The translations under genes were made by a program, and so were the position numbers. A stretch of DNA of 64,000 bases from Lytechinus pictus (Eukaryota; Echinodermata; Echinoidea; Temnopleuroida; Toxopneustidae), in assembly GCF_037042905.1 (NCBI RefSeq), contig NC_087249.1, positions 17,321,401 to 17,385,400 on the forward strand, in the 5' to 3' direction. Of the stretch, positions 35,851-45,845 are shown one piece after another. The stretch's first letter is position 1. Every line of letters begins with the position of its first letter. The notes under the pieces are model-generated. The model was not told the DNA's origin. It saw nothing but the letters and a program-made list of their open reading frames with translations, and made no database searches.

Positions 35851-37679
35851 GGAATAAACATATCATGTTTGGTATCAAATTCAATCTAATGAAAATTTGA
35901 ATGCAAATATATGGATCATCAGACATTGAAAACACGCAAAGGTCATTTAAAGGTCAGTTAAGTTCTTAAAAGGTCAAATTTGGTGCAAAAAATAACAACA
36001 TATAATTCAGAACATGATTGAATCTCTTGTTTTGAATACAGACATTGGTGGTTATCTCTTCTCTTGTATAGATATGATTCAGTGTAGGTTCCATGACAAC
36101 AGAAACCAACCATCATATGCAGCTTATTGGACATCAGTATCAATAAGTTGACGTGGAAACTATTAGCTATCTTCTGAAGATATCAAAGTAGAAGGAGCAC
36201 TTGTAAATCCTCACTGTCGACACATGCATTTATTTTGTTCGGCCAGATTTTTTTTTTAGGAATGTATATGTATGAGCTTGCTTCATATTGAAGGAAAGAT
36301 AATTGACATTAAAGACATGAAAGCTAGGAAATATGTTGGCTATGCGCTGAGAATACCCTATCGATCAGGTTGTGATACCGTACACTGTATCCATTCGGCA
36401 AGGTAAATATTTCCACATTGTACTTGCTGTTCAGATTAGAGAAATCTATGGAACCCTGATGCAGAAGAAATGAACTTGATACAAACTATGATTTATACCC
36501 TCTCTCATTTATATACCATGTACGTTTAACAGAATATCTCACATTTCTTCATATTAGTTAGCACGAAGAAAGATTGTCCAAAGATTACAGTTTTCCTCTC
36601 AGTCAGCAAAAGAGTATGTCAAAGGGGCTCGTCTTCTAGAGATTAAGCCCGAGAACAGCTGATCAGATTTACTCCCATGCAAGGCTGCAACTACCCTTTT
36701 TCATGATTAAATGGAAAGTTCAGGGTGTTCCTGTACTTGCTCATTATATATTGGTTATTCCCAAACTTATATAACCTGTTCCCTGTAGGAAGCATGTCAT
36801 TGTCACCATGTTCTAGGGCTAAATATATTTGCCGATCTTATATGTGGATGAAAATAACCTGGACGAGCCTTAACTGCTATGAGATCACTATATTTACTTT
36901 TGAATTTTCCTTAGCTTTAATTTGGTACCTGACATCATGTTTATTCTGTAAATAGAAAGGTCACAATTAAAGAGAAATATGAAAAAGTTGGTGTGGCTTA
37001 TGATGTTGATTAAAAAAATACCTTTAGTGTGCCAAGGTGGCAACCGTCAGATTCTTAATATATACAACCTCAACTAAAAACTTTAGCAAAACATGCATAT
37101 ACAATGCTTTATGTTACATTTCAAAACATGAGAGGCTCCGTATTATGCTGTATACCTTTTTGTGTCCTAATTTGGCCTTTAATGACTCTTTAATAACCTT
37201 TAAATGACCTTTACATGGCTGGAAAAAAAATACAAATGAGAGCATAGTGAAAAAGTGGGCTTGGCTTATGACGTCGATAGAAAAAAAATTGCCCAAGGGT
37301 GCCCAGTTGGCACCCCACCCTTCGGATACTTGAAGACACCCTATTCTACAGAAAACGTGAACATATATACCCCACTTGACGGTCAAAATTTCGATCATAT
37401 CTACCTGACTAAACAAATTTGATTCCAAATCGTAATGACTTCATTGTCGGCTGTGACCTAATTTAAGCCGATTTAACCTTTACCCCGACCACAAGGATTG
37501 AATCACAGCGAAATTCTGACTTTAAATAGCATCATGTCATAATAATTTTGCTTCTCGGAAATTTCATACTTCATGCAAAATGCGACAAGTTCAAAAATAC
37601 GCGTCGTAGACGTACGAGGAAGAAACGAAAAAGAGGGAAATCAGATTGAGGTATACATTATTTTAAATATCAGACCAGG

Positions 37680-37848
37680 TGGGTGTTTCATAAAGCTGTT
37701 CGTAAGTTAAGAGCGACTTTAAGAACGACTGGTGAACCTTTCTTACGCGCGTAACCACCGCCAATGAATATACCATTTACCACAATAAAGGATCACCAGT
37801 CGTTCTTAAAGTCGCTCTTAACTTACGAACAGCTTTATGAAACACCCA
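37680..37848. mobile_element. Palindromic MITE, GTTTCATAAAGCTGTTCGTA family
   Basis: The 169-bp element is a long hairpin: TGGGTGTTTCATAAAGCTG at the left and its exact complement at the right, with paired inner blocks TAAGAGCGACTTTAAGAACG and ACTGGTGA. CAGG flanks both sides (37676-37679 and 37849-37852) as a possible target duplication. Same family as 2091-2260. Confidence 0.8.
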
Positions 37849-38057
37849 CAGGTGCAGGTTCCGTCACACAGAGATCGCAGCCATGAAAAATATTACCGTA
37901 TTTTAGCATTCACTTCCAAGACGCTTTCTGCAACGTTGAGAATCTATTGGAAATACCCGTCAAAACACAATAGACAGACCAGAGATCATTGTTGAATATG
38001 GGTGGACTGGGATTCAGACCGGACAATAAATTGCAAATATACCGTTTTTTCAGAGTC

Positions 38058-38198
38058 CAGGGTCCTGTAACACAAAGGTTAGCGATTGATCGTACGCTTG
38101 ATTTTTACGATTGATTGTACATTGTACATTGTAGTCAATGGAATCGATCGTAGAAAAATATTCTACGATCATTGCTCAGCTTTGTGTTACGGGCCCCA
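38058..38198. mobile_element. TIR MITE, CTGTAACACAAAG family
   Basis: The left end (GGTCCTGTAACACAAAGG) and right end (CTTTGTGTTACGGGCCCC) are inverted, as are inner blocks GATTGATCGTAC and CTACGATCATTG. About 140 bp with no coding capacity. Confidence 0.7.
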
Positions 38199-38532
38199 GA
38201 CGGCTTCTTTGTTATGAAGGGCTTTCGACAAAAGTGTTGCTGCGTTATAGAAAGCGTCTGTGAAATGACTGCTACAATGCCCAATTTTCCTTCAGTTATA
38301 AGTATTCTATATACATGTTTCGCTCAGTATTGTCATGTGTAATTTATTAGTGGTGTGAACGTCACCGTATAGTTCGTTTGCATGTTTTATATCTGGTTAT
38401 GATCATTGTGAACGTGGCGAATTCATATTAGATTTTTTTGTACCTCTAAACGAGGGATTTATTCATAATTCATCACACATGTCATAATAAACTGAACATC
38501 ACAATACATTTAACATTTTCTCCGGCAATCTC

Positions 38533-39790
38533 TTATCTGGCTGCTTCAATTCTTTGTTTGTAATTATTCCATTTTCCATTTCTCTTTCCAAAAAGGTATT
38601 TCAAACTTGAATCTCTTCTGTCTATACCATATCTATTTCTATTATGCAACATTTTATGTATACACCATAAGGCGACTGTCATTGTTATATCTGTGTTTAT
38701 ATCGGTATTGATTTTTAGTAAACAAAAAGTATTCACATGAATTTCGACTTTAAAAGTATACATAACAACACTCCTAACATAAGAAAAGAACTGTTTGTTC
38801 AAATCACATTCAATAAAAGCGTGTATTAAGTCTTCTTTAACATGACAGTGCGGACAATATTTATCGTCAGCAAGATCCCATTTAAAAAGATTACTCCTAA
38901 CGGGTGATAAATTGTATAAGAGTTTAAAATTAAATTCTCGTAAACGAAGCTCACCTATACATGTCAAGTTTCGTTTAAACACAGAAAACCAGTAAATATC
39001 AGTCTGCAGTATATTTTCCCAAAAGATACAACATCTATTCGTATAATTCGGTCTTAAACAAATCAGATTATAAAAACGTTTACTACTTATGTCACTCACT
39101 GCAACGAGCCTTTCTCCAATAGAAAAAGCAGGAGTTTCAAAAGAGTAATTAAAATCATTCGCTGTCTGTATATTTGTATAAAACTCTTTTAACCACACAT
39201 TTGTAATAGCTTTCTTTAACTTTGCATAATCAAATAACATATTCTGCTTGCCTTTCTTTGTTGCAAGGCGAACTAGAATTTTTTCCATAGAAACAAACTG
39301 TCCTTCCTCAAAAAGATCCTGTACATAAATAATCCCACTATTGAACCAATCTTCATAAAACAAAAACTTATTATTCCAATGAGTGTTCTTATTATGCCAT
39401 ATCAGTTGTTTGTGAACATACATGTCTTTAACAGAACCAGTATCACATGTGGTATTATTCTTTACATAACTCCATGCTTTTAAGATTTCCAGATAAAATT
39501 CAGGTAGTCGAAAACTTCGAAAATCTAATAAATTATAGTCATAATTACAGTGCAACAGAAGATTTAAGCCACCGATACAATTATAAAAGTAATGAGACAT
39601 GTCCTTCCATAGGACCTTCACTATCATCTAACAGTCTTCCAAGCCATCTTAAACGAAAACTGAGTATTTGTTTGGTGATATCAATCATTCGTAATCCACC
39701 TTGGCTATAGTCTTTTGTATATCTTTTCACTTTTTCAACCTTAGAATTCCAAATGAAATTGAAAATTGATCTATTTAGTTTCTTGATCTA
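38533..39790 (-). pseudogene. Tx1/L1-like LINE ORF2, C-terminal part
   Basis: Minus-strand frames encode the region after the RT domain. The first block (about 39790-39630) reads FIWNSKVEKV ... GGLRMIDITK ... WLGRLL, typical of L1/Tx1 ORF2. The open frame 39627-38533 continues to a C-terminal zinc-knuckle-like CPHCHVKEDLIHAFIEC. A 17-bp tandem duplication (ATCTATTTAGTTTCTTG twice, about 39767-39803) disturbs the frame. Part of the split LINE running to 49285. Non-functional. Confidence 0.8.
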
Positions 39791-39799
39791 TTTAGTTTC

Positions 39800-40005
39800 T
39801 TGTTTTCCTTCAGCAAGAAATTTATCCACATTGTGCTGCACTCAACCCAGGTGAGGTGAATGGGTACCCGGCAGGATTAATTCCTTGAATGCACCAAGCG
39901 CCTTTAGCAGCTGGAGCTACAGCCGGGGTAACATAGTGCGCCATTGAATAGGAAACTAGATAAATCGGCGCCTCATAAATGCTATATTATTATTATTATC
40001 ATTAT
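39800..40005 (+). mobile_element. SINE-like insertion in the LINE
   Basis: The LINE protein sense is interrupted here. The insert contains GGTGAATGGGTACCCGG, ACCAAGCGCCTTTAGC and CGGCGCCTCATAAATGC and ends in (ATT)n, the tail type of the SINE/LINE ends elsewhere in this window. Box A and box B were not clearly identified. Boundaries are approximate. Confidence 0.5.
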
Positions 40006-40356
40006 TATTGATATATATTTGCGGGATCACATCTACTGTCATAAGATGAATTACTTGACTCACAGCAAGTGATTTTACAACGGTAATTCTTCCGAAAAAG
40101 TTAAATATCTGCTCCTCCAGTTATCTAGGAGTTTCTGTAATTTAGACAATTTGTTTTCCCAACTTACTTTAATTTAGTAGAGGCCCGTGGATATAAAATA
40201 CCCTTAATATTTAACAGGCTCTGTTGTCCAACTAAGATCCAAGTCAGAAAGATGCCATCTTTTACTGGTATCCCCAATCCCAAAAAAAAAAAACAGTCTT
40301 GTCTTTATTTAATTTTGGACTTGCAATGTTTCCAAATAAATCTAATTCACTTAATA
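40006..40356 (-). pseudogene. LINE ORF2 segment between SINE and Harbinger
   Basis: Minus-strand sense reads VLSELDLFGN and PKLNKDKT next to the Harbinger end, then NKLSKLQKLLDNWRSRYLTF and, after a frameshift, FGRITVVKSLAVSQVIHL. These follow the RT active-site block of L1-type ORF2, whose ADD motif lies on the far side of the Harbinger at about 45700. An A run at 40282-40293 adds another frame break. Confidence 0.75.
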
Positions 40357-40379
40357 CCCCCATTCCACAGAGAATTGGG

Positions 40380-40930
40380 CTCATCGGTCACTCATCGGAA
40401 GCAAAGTTTTTTTCTTCCGGTAACCCACCGAAGAGTATCGTATCACACTCCGATGAATCCGATTTGTGTTTGTCGACTATCAGGTCAGTGTCCGACGTGT
40501 CGGGCGTAATCCGATGAGGCGAAATCGTCCGATGAAGGAACTAAGCTCAGAGCTTAGTTCGCCATCGGACGCCATTTCCGGTCGCAAATCGAGTCAGCGT
40601 CGGATGAATGTCGAGTCAGTCCGATGTGTGTCAGAATCGTGTTGTGCAACTATCGGACCTGTCAAGCCGACGTCCGACGGCAATCTGATGAGTGTCCGAT
40701 GATTTACTGTCATCTGACGCTCATCTGATTGCAATCGGCGGTCTGCCCGACGCGCCTGATAGCCGCCCATCACCAATTCGATTCTCATCGGCGGTTAACG
40801 TGATAATTAGTACCGTCCGATTGCTATCCGTTGTGACATCGGAGGGTAATCGCTCATTAACCAAACTGCCATCCGACACATATCGCATAGCAAGCGGCGA
40901 CATCTGAAGGCCAACGGACTATGAAAGGAG
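40380..40930. repeat. Left subterminal CCGAT/ATCGG cluster of the Harbinger
   Basis: CCGAT, ATCGG and close variants (TCCGATGA, CATCGGAC, CATCTGA) recur many times in both orientations over 550 bp, far above their frequency elsewhere. A matching cluster occupies about 45290-45660. Such subterminal repeats could be binding sites for the element's SANT/Myb-like protein (inference). AGCTCAGAGCTTAGTT near 40548 can form a small hairpin. Confidence 0.7.
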
Positions 40931-40991
40931 GGCCAGCCGACGCTGACTTCACATATTTTCTCGGACACTACACAGCACCAAGATCTTAAAT

Positions 40992-41175
40992 ATGGCTCCA
41001 AGAAAAAACAGAAATGTTCGAGGACAGAAGGCTAAGAAGAGACCTCCCGACACTCCACAACAATCTCAAGTGGCAGAAGAATCCTCTGTGCCTTCTCCTG
41101 AGGATGCAGAGACGGAGGATAGGCCTATTCAGGCCCCAATCACTGCTCAGCCACACGACTCTCCTTGTGTTATTG
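40992..41175 (+). CDS. Harbinger SANT/Myb-like protein, exon 1
   Basis: ATG at 40992 opens 61 codons plus one base, ending at a donor ATTG|GTAAGT. The product starts MAPRKNRNVRGQKAKKR, a basic nuclear-localisation-like start, followed by a Pro/Gln/Glu-rich stretch. Phase 1 matches exon 2. Confidence 0.7.
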
Positions 41176-41366
41176 GTAAGTACAGCTGAGTTAGGAATAT
41201 CAAAGTGAGAAAAGCAAGTCAATATGTTTTTATAATGAATTGAATTGTAATTTTGAAATATTTGTAATTAATTCTTATCTAAATATTTGAAGAATTTTTG
41301 AGATGGAATGGAGTTTTATGTAGGCCTAAGTCATGTAAAGCTGTTTTTTCCATTATAAATTATCAG

Positions 41367-41914
41367 GCACCGTGAGGCCAGGCAGCACTGCTGCTACCAC
41401 CAGCATCACCACCGTCATCACCGCCACAAACTTTACTGCAGGTTCCACATCCACTGCCTCCACAGCTGCTACTCCTGCTACTGCAGATGAAGATGACGAT
41501 GAAGATGAGACAGAAAAAGGCAGGGACACTGATGGAGAAAATGCCCAGCCCCCTGCAAAGAGAAGGCGTAAGGCCCCGAGGCCTCCTGTCGTCCTTTCCG
41601 AAGAAGAAATGGTGGAGGTAGCTGAATTCCTCAAGGAGAACGATAGCCTGTATAACAAATCAAGAGACCTCTGGAGGGACACCCAGGCCAGAGCACGTCT
41701 GTGGGATCAGCAAGGACAGGCCATGGACAAGACGGGGTTGGAGCTGCAACAGTGGTACGAGAGTCTGAGGACAAAGCTTGGACGGCTAAAGAAGAAAGCA
41801 CAAAAGAGTGGATCTGGAGCTGAGGTCCTTACTGATGCCAACAAGCGCCTGCTGCAGCTTTTTGACTTCCTCACCCCTCACATGTACGTTGTGCAAAGGA
41901 GGAACATAGTTAGT
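41367..41914 (+). CDS. Harbinger SANT/Myb-like protein, exon 2 (DNA-binding domain)
   Basis: Acceptor TTATCAG|GC completes a Gly codon with exon 1; the donor AGT|GTAAGT is phase 0. In the joined 501-residue protein this covers residues 62-244: a Thr/Ala-rich stretch, an acidic DEDDDEDE run, a basic PAKRRRKAPR signal (about 124-133), and a helical SANT/MADF-like domain (about 138-235, LSEEEMVEVAEFL ... WYESLRTKLGRLKKK ... FDFLTPH). In PIF/Harbinger elements this partner binds the transposon ends and carries the nuclease into the nucleus. Confidence 0.75.
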
Positions 41915-42084
41915 GTAAGTATACGTAACAACAAAAAAAACCCAAAAAAATTGTGAAATACATCATATCACGAAAAATAGAATAAAATTTAACAAAAAAT
42001 TATTTTGAATTATTTTACATTAACTTTGATTTATATCTTAACATTTCCTCATCTCAAAACATTCTTTGCTTTGTATCTTTTCAG

Positions 42085-42858
42085 CTACAGGAACGTATTG
42101 AGGCCAGAGGACCAGCACCTCGGGAGGAGGAGGAAGAAGAAGAGGACCAGGAGCGAGGGGTGGAAAGACAGGTAGAGCCAGCCCAGCCAGAAAACCAGGA
42201 GGAAGCTACCACTAATCAGCAGTCTTTAGATGGAGCCAGCAAGGAAAGCACTCCATTCCCCAGGGGCAGCAGGTACAACAAGGGTAGGGCACCACAAAAG
42301 TCCCCGAGACAGCAGGAGACGGATGTTCTGGATCATCTTATCAAGAACCAGCAAAACAGCGAGCAGCTGATTGCCCTTTCTGCCCAGGTGTTGCGTACAC
42401 TTGACAGGCCCCAGTCACAGCATCCAGACCGTGAGCAGTTCACTAACTACGTCGGTTCGGTGCTGCAGCAACTCCCTGATGACTTGTATAGGAAGGCAAA
42501 CAGACTGCTGAGCAACTTGCTCCTTGACATACAAGATGAAGCCAGCACCAGACGCCAAGACTCTCTGTTCATGCAGCATCGACACACATCACTGCAACCT
42601 CCCTCGGATCCTCCAATAGCAATAGACCTGGTACAAGTTCAGGAGTCAGTCAACCCCCCTGCGGAGATGGATGGCAGCCCCCACCACACCTTTGGCCTAC
42701 AGTACCAACCCAGTTTCCACCAGCGTTTGGCACTCCATGAAGCAGTCCTACATGGCGAACGTAATACCTGGGATGAACGACCATTCAACGCCCTCCTACA
42801 CCACCATGCAGCCACGCTCCGCCAGCGCCCCTTCTCTCTCAGCAGGCAGAAGTTCTAG
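42085..42858 (+). CDS. Harbinger SANT/Myb-like protein, exon 3
   Basis: Acceptor TTTTCAG|CTACAG at phase 0; the frame runs 257 codons to TAG at 42856. It begins with an acidic Glu run (EEEEEEED) and continues as a Gln/Pro/Ser-rich region with predicted helical stretches (DVLDHLIKNQQNSEQLIAL, LPDDLYRKANRLLSNLL), probably protein-interaction sequence. AATAAA follows at 43260-43265. Confidence 0.7.
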   Translation, partial: LQERIEARGPAPREEEEEEEDQERGVERQVEPAQPENQEEATTNQQSLDGASKESTPFPRGSRYNKGRAPQKSPRQQETDVLDHLIKNQQNSEQLIALSAQVLRTLDRPQSQHPDREQFTNYVGSVLQQLPDDLYRKANRLLSNLLLDIQDEASTRRQDSLFMQHRHTSLQPPSDPPIAIDLVQVQESVNPPAEMDGSPHHTFGLQYQPSFHQRLALHEAVLHGERNTWDERPFNALLHHHAATLRQRPFSLSRQKF

Positions 42859-43954
42859 GGAGTCAAGTGACTTTAGTATGACAAGCTTCTTGGCAAGCCT
42901 GAATGATTCATCTCAGACGCCCCAGCAGCAGCAGACCCAGCAATGTTCACAGGAAGATTAGGGTCACCAAATGCAGAGCAAGGATGGCAAAAAAATGAAA
43001 AGAATAAAAGCAATTGTGTTTTTGTTTTCCGGCTTTGGACTTTTTTGTTTATCAGACTTGTCATTAATGAGGAATGAGCCAGGAAGACGATGTAGATTTT
43101 TTTTTTGGATTAAACATGAGAACAATACTGAGAAGGAAACGAACATAAATCGGTCTTTGTTTTCATTGATTTAGTTTTTAGGAGTTAGACCCTTTATCAT
43201 TTATAAGTTTTTTATCATTGACTTGTGTTTTGCTATGTGTGTAAAGATTGTTTTTGTTGAATAAAGTACGCACAGGTTGCATATTAATGTTTAGAATTAT
43301 CTTGCGTATGATTTGTCATTCTTGAGTGAAACAAATCATTATTTCCCATCAATCTCTCTCTCTCTCTCTCTTAATGCTTTGGTTAAGAAATGAATACTTG
43401 TATTCGACTCCATTAATAAATTCAAATTTGAAGATTTGGAACGTAGAATGAATCAAGAAATAACAATTCAGAAAATTTACATTGTTCACTTTATTGAACA
43501 CTATGCAACTCCCTTTTTAGATACATTGCCTTGGCTACAAGCTTCTTTGGCAATTCAAAAACACATCATATCCAAGTACAATAACTGATAATAATACTTG
43601 ATGCAACTCTAATGTAGTACAAAATATTTTGGCAACTCAGTTACTCAGAAACACATCACTTTCAATAACTGATGTGTTTTTTTTTTATTGATTGATTTTT
43701 TAAAATCAATAAGGTTTTTTGCAAATGCAACCTCACGGCATTTTGATTGAATTTTTTTTTTACACACAAACATATTATTCGCCGTTCAGACGACAAATCA
43801 TGAACATTGCTTAATAATTATGACAATTAGTAATTTCAAGGCTCAACATCCATTGAAGTATTCTAACAAATGCTGGCAACAAAATAGTTAATCATAGTAA
43901 TTGTCATCTTTATCTATGTCCACTTCAGGTAACAAAAGTTTATACTCCGTTATC
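42859..43954. other. Intergenic part of the Harbinger between convergent genes
   Basis: It holds both 3' UTRs: AATAAA on plus at 43260-43265 and on minus at 43490-43495 (TTTATT). A short (TC)n lies near 43359-43372. No further gene. Confidence 0.65.
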
Positions 43955-45256
43955 TCAAATCATCCTCTCCTGCCAAGGAACTGCTCCTCCAAGAGGATTG
44001 TTGAAGTACAGTCTTAGGGTTTCACGCTGTGCTTTGGCCTCTGCTGTGTCGCGGAAGGGTCCTCTTGGAGTTGGTACTTCATGCATGGGAGCCATGTTCC
44101 TCCATTCTCCTGGTATGATGTTATGGTCGGTATCCTCTGTATCCAGCTGACCATGGCGCATGGCTGGGTGCCGTATTCCAATCAGGTTGTGGAGACAGAC
44201 ACATGTTTCTATGATGTTACGCACAACATCAGGTTGTTGCTGTAGTGTTCCTAGAAGACACTGGAATCTGGCTGCTAGTATTCCGAAGGCATTTTCCACG
44301 ACTCTTCGGGCTCTACTTATGCGATAGTTGTATATCCGCTCTGTACGATTCAGGTTCTTTCTCGAGTAGGGCTTAAACATGTGGGTTCGCAAAGCAAAGG
44401 CGTCATCCCCGATCATGAAGTATGGCATGTTCTGGTTGTCATTGGTCATTGGCTCAGGTGGGGGGAATCCTATTTGACCACTCTCCACTGTCTCTTTGAG
44501 CTCAGATGCATTGTATATCTGCGCGTCAGACATGTGTCCTTGAGCACCGGTGTCTATCCACAAGAACCGGTAGTTAGCATCAACAAGTGCCATGAGGACT
44601 ACTGAGAAGAAATGTTTATAATTATGGTAGAGACTGCCGGAGTTCTCTGGTTTCCTGAGTGCCACGTGCTTGCCATCAAGTGCCCCCATTACATGTGGAA
44701 CGTTCCAACGCCTCTCGTATTCTTCAGCAATTGCACGCCATTCTTGTTCAGTGGTGGGACACTGGATCACTTCATTAGCATACTCATCCACTATGGCTTG
44801 ACAGACTTCGGGGATAAACTTGCAAATGGTTTCTCGAGCAACCCTGAAACTGTATGACAGTGACGGATACCGATCGCCAGCTGCAAGGTGCCTTATGGTA
44901 CAGGCTAACTTGAGACCAGGTTCAAGGGCTCTCCTGGCATTGGTATCGTCCTTCGTGAGTCTTGGTGCGAGTCTCTGGAGTAGTTCATCAAAAAATTCTG
45001 GCGTAACTCTCAAGAAATTGAAAAATGCCGTTGTATCCTCCATTCTTAGTTCATTCAAGAGTCTGGTGTAGTGCCCATATAACAGCCTTCTCTCAGCTTG
45101 CAGCCATGGTCGAACCCAATAACGACGTGGTCTTCTTCGCCTTTTTCTCAGCCTCTTTCTCAGGACCTGAAGGGCTATTGCGTCTTGTTGCATAGTTTGT
45201 TGCTGGAGCATAAAAACACAGCCCAGGGCTGCAGCGTTGCGAAGAAGTTGATCCAT
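43955..45256 (-). CDS. Harbinger transposase (HARBI1-like DDE nuclease)
   Basis: A single uninterrupted frame of 433 codons from ATG at 45256. Residues 33-46 are strongly basic (RKRLRKRRRRPRR). The DDE_Tnp_4-type nuclease core has D194 in ALDGKHV, D235 in LWIDTGAQG and E321 in RRVVENAFGIL, with conserved GDDAFAL at 283-289, so all three catalytic acids are present. A helical N-terminal region (FFNFLRVTPEFFDELLQRL) matches the family. Length is normal to slightly long for HARBI1-type proteins. It cuts and rejoins the transposon ends in the nucleus with the SANT/Myb-like partner encoded opposite. No frameshift or stop was found, so the element may be, or recently was, autonomous. Confidence 0.92.
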   Translation of the reverse strand: MDQLLRNAAALGCVFMLQQQTMQQDAIALQVLRKRLRKRRRRPRRYWVRPWLQAERRLLYGHYTRLLNELRMEDTTAFFNFLRVTPEFFDELLQRLAPRLTKDDTNARRALEPGLKLACTIRHLAAGDRYPSLSYSFRVARETICKFIPEVCQAIVDEYANEVIQCPTTEQEWRAIAEEYERRWNVPHVMGALDGKHVALRKPENSGSLYHNYKHFFSVVLMALVDANYRFLWIDTGAQGHMSDAQIYNASELKETVESGQIGFPPPEPMTNDNQNMPYFMIGDDAFALRTHMFKPYSRKNLNRTERIYNYRISRARRVVENAFGILAARFQCLLGTLQQQPDVVRNIIETCVCLHNLIGIRHPAMRHGQLDTEDTDHNIIPGEWRNMAPMHEVPTPRGPFRDTAEAKAQRETLRLYFNNPLGGAVPWQERMI

Positions 45257-45284
45257 GTCTAGTATTGTCAGGAGGTGCAGCCTG

Positions 45285-45292
45285 CTTTTATA
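45285..45292 (-). promoter_or_regulatory. TATA box of the Harbinger transposase gene
   Basis: The minus strand reads GAGTATAAAAGCAGG, with TATAAAAG 29-36 bp before the ATG at 45256. This would place the start site almost at the start codon, implying a very short leader. Confidence 0.5.
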
Positions 45293-45660
45293 CTCGACTG
45301 CCGATTTTGGCGAAAATCCGACCAGTATTGGGTCAGTGTCCGATTACCCTCCGAACAGCAACCGATTTGTCGGGTTGATGTCGGGAGAGTGTTGGAAGTG
45401 TCAGATTAGTGTCAGGCCACCCTCGAATTACAATCCGACCACATTCGAATCAATCGGACGCTGTCGATGAAAATGGCGGACAGACATCGGGCCGCTACCA
45501 GTCCTTCATCCGATTACCCCGATCAATGTTGGATCTTTATAGGATTTTACGGAAAACAGGGACCAAAAAAAGTGGATGTCGGGTGAATTTTCATCGGAAC
45601 TCATCGGAGCGCTGACATTTTTGCAAAATTGGGATCAGATTGGCGTCAGATCAGGTTCCG
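45290..45660. repeat. Right subterminal CCGAT/ATCGG cluster of the Harbinger
   Basis: Words CCGATT, CCGATG and CATCGG recur densely in both orientations up to the right inverted end, mirroring 40380-40930. It overlaps the upstream side of the transposase gene, so protein bound here could also regulate that promoter (inference). Confidence 0.65.
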
Positions 45661-45679
45661 ATGGTCAGTGGAATGGGGG

Positions 45680-45845
45680 AACAGAGTGTCATCGGCGTGC
45701 TGTAAAAGTATTAATACTGAAGCGCATCCTTTAAATTCAATACTTTTAATTCTATCATTTTGCCTTATTCTATTTGCCATAAATTCAGCTGCTAATATAA
45801 ACAAGAGTGCCGAGAGGGGGCAGCCTTGACGTATCCCTCTTTTCA
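45680..45845 (-). pseudogene. LINE RT fragment with the ADD active-site block
   Basis: The minus strand reads RGIRQGCPLSALLFILAAE then QHADDTLF, the RT fingers/palm blocks of L1/Tx1-type ORF2. The residue before ADD is His rather than the usual Tyr or Phe. It is cut on one side by the GCGAGCGC-array element and on the other by the Harbinger. Confidence 0.85.

Larger units (their letters stand above)
34494..37386. mobile_element. Foldback-type element with long inverted arms
   Basis: The outer ends are inverted copies (TGACCGTCAAGT on the left, its reverse complement at about 37375-37385). Arms of about 400 bp share GGGTGTCTTC, GGGCACC(A/C)TTGGG, GACGTCATAAGCCA, AGGTCATT(T/A)AA and CAAATTAGGACACAAAAA in mirrored order. 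Further degenerate copies of the arm unit occur in the middle (about 35110-35215, 35520-35770 and 35850-36000). No transposase is present; frames inside are short. Two younger palindromic MITEs and a TA repeat sit inside. Confidence 0.7.
40357..45679. mobile_element. PIF/Harbinger DNA transposon, apparently complete
   Basis: Inverted ends CCCCCATTCCAC (40357-40368) and GTGGAATGGGGG (45668-45679) bound 5323 bp containing both genes of the superfamily: a SANT/Myb-like protein on plus (three exons) and a HARBI1-type nuclease on minus, converging tail to tail with separate AATAAA signals. Both ends carry dense CCGAT/ATCGG words. It splits the RT domain of a LINE, so it is younger than that LINE. 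A 3-bp target duplication was not resolved. Both genes look undamaged. Confidence 0.85.

Noticed and set aside
39767..39803. 17-bp direct repeat (ATCTATTTAGTTTCTTG) as the target duplication of the SINE-like insert
   Set aside because: The two copies are adjacent on the same side of the insert instead of flanking it, so it is a local tandem duplication.
41353..41682. Minus-strand 109-codon frame opposite Harbinger exon 2
   Set aside because: It is the antisense shadow of the Thr/Ala-rich coding exon.
40357..45679. A TWA target duplication for the Harbinger
   Set aside because: Bases outside the two ends do not match as a 3-bp repeat in the expected position; the flank may have mutated or the ends are off by a base.
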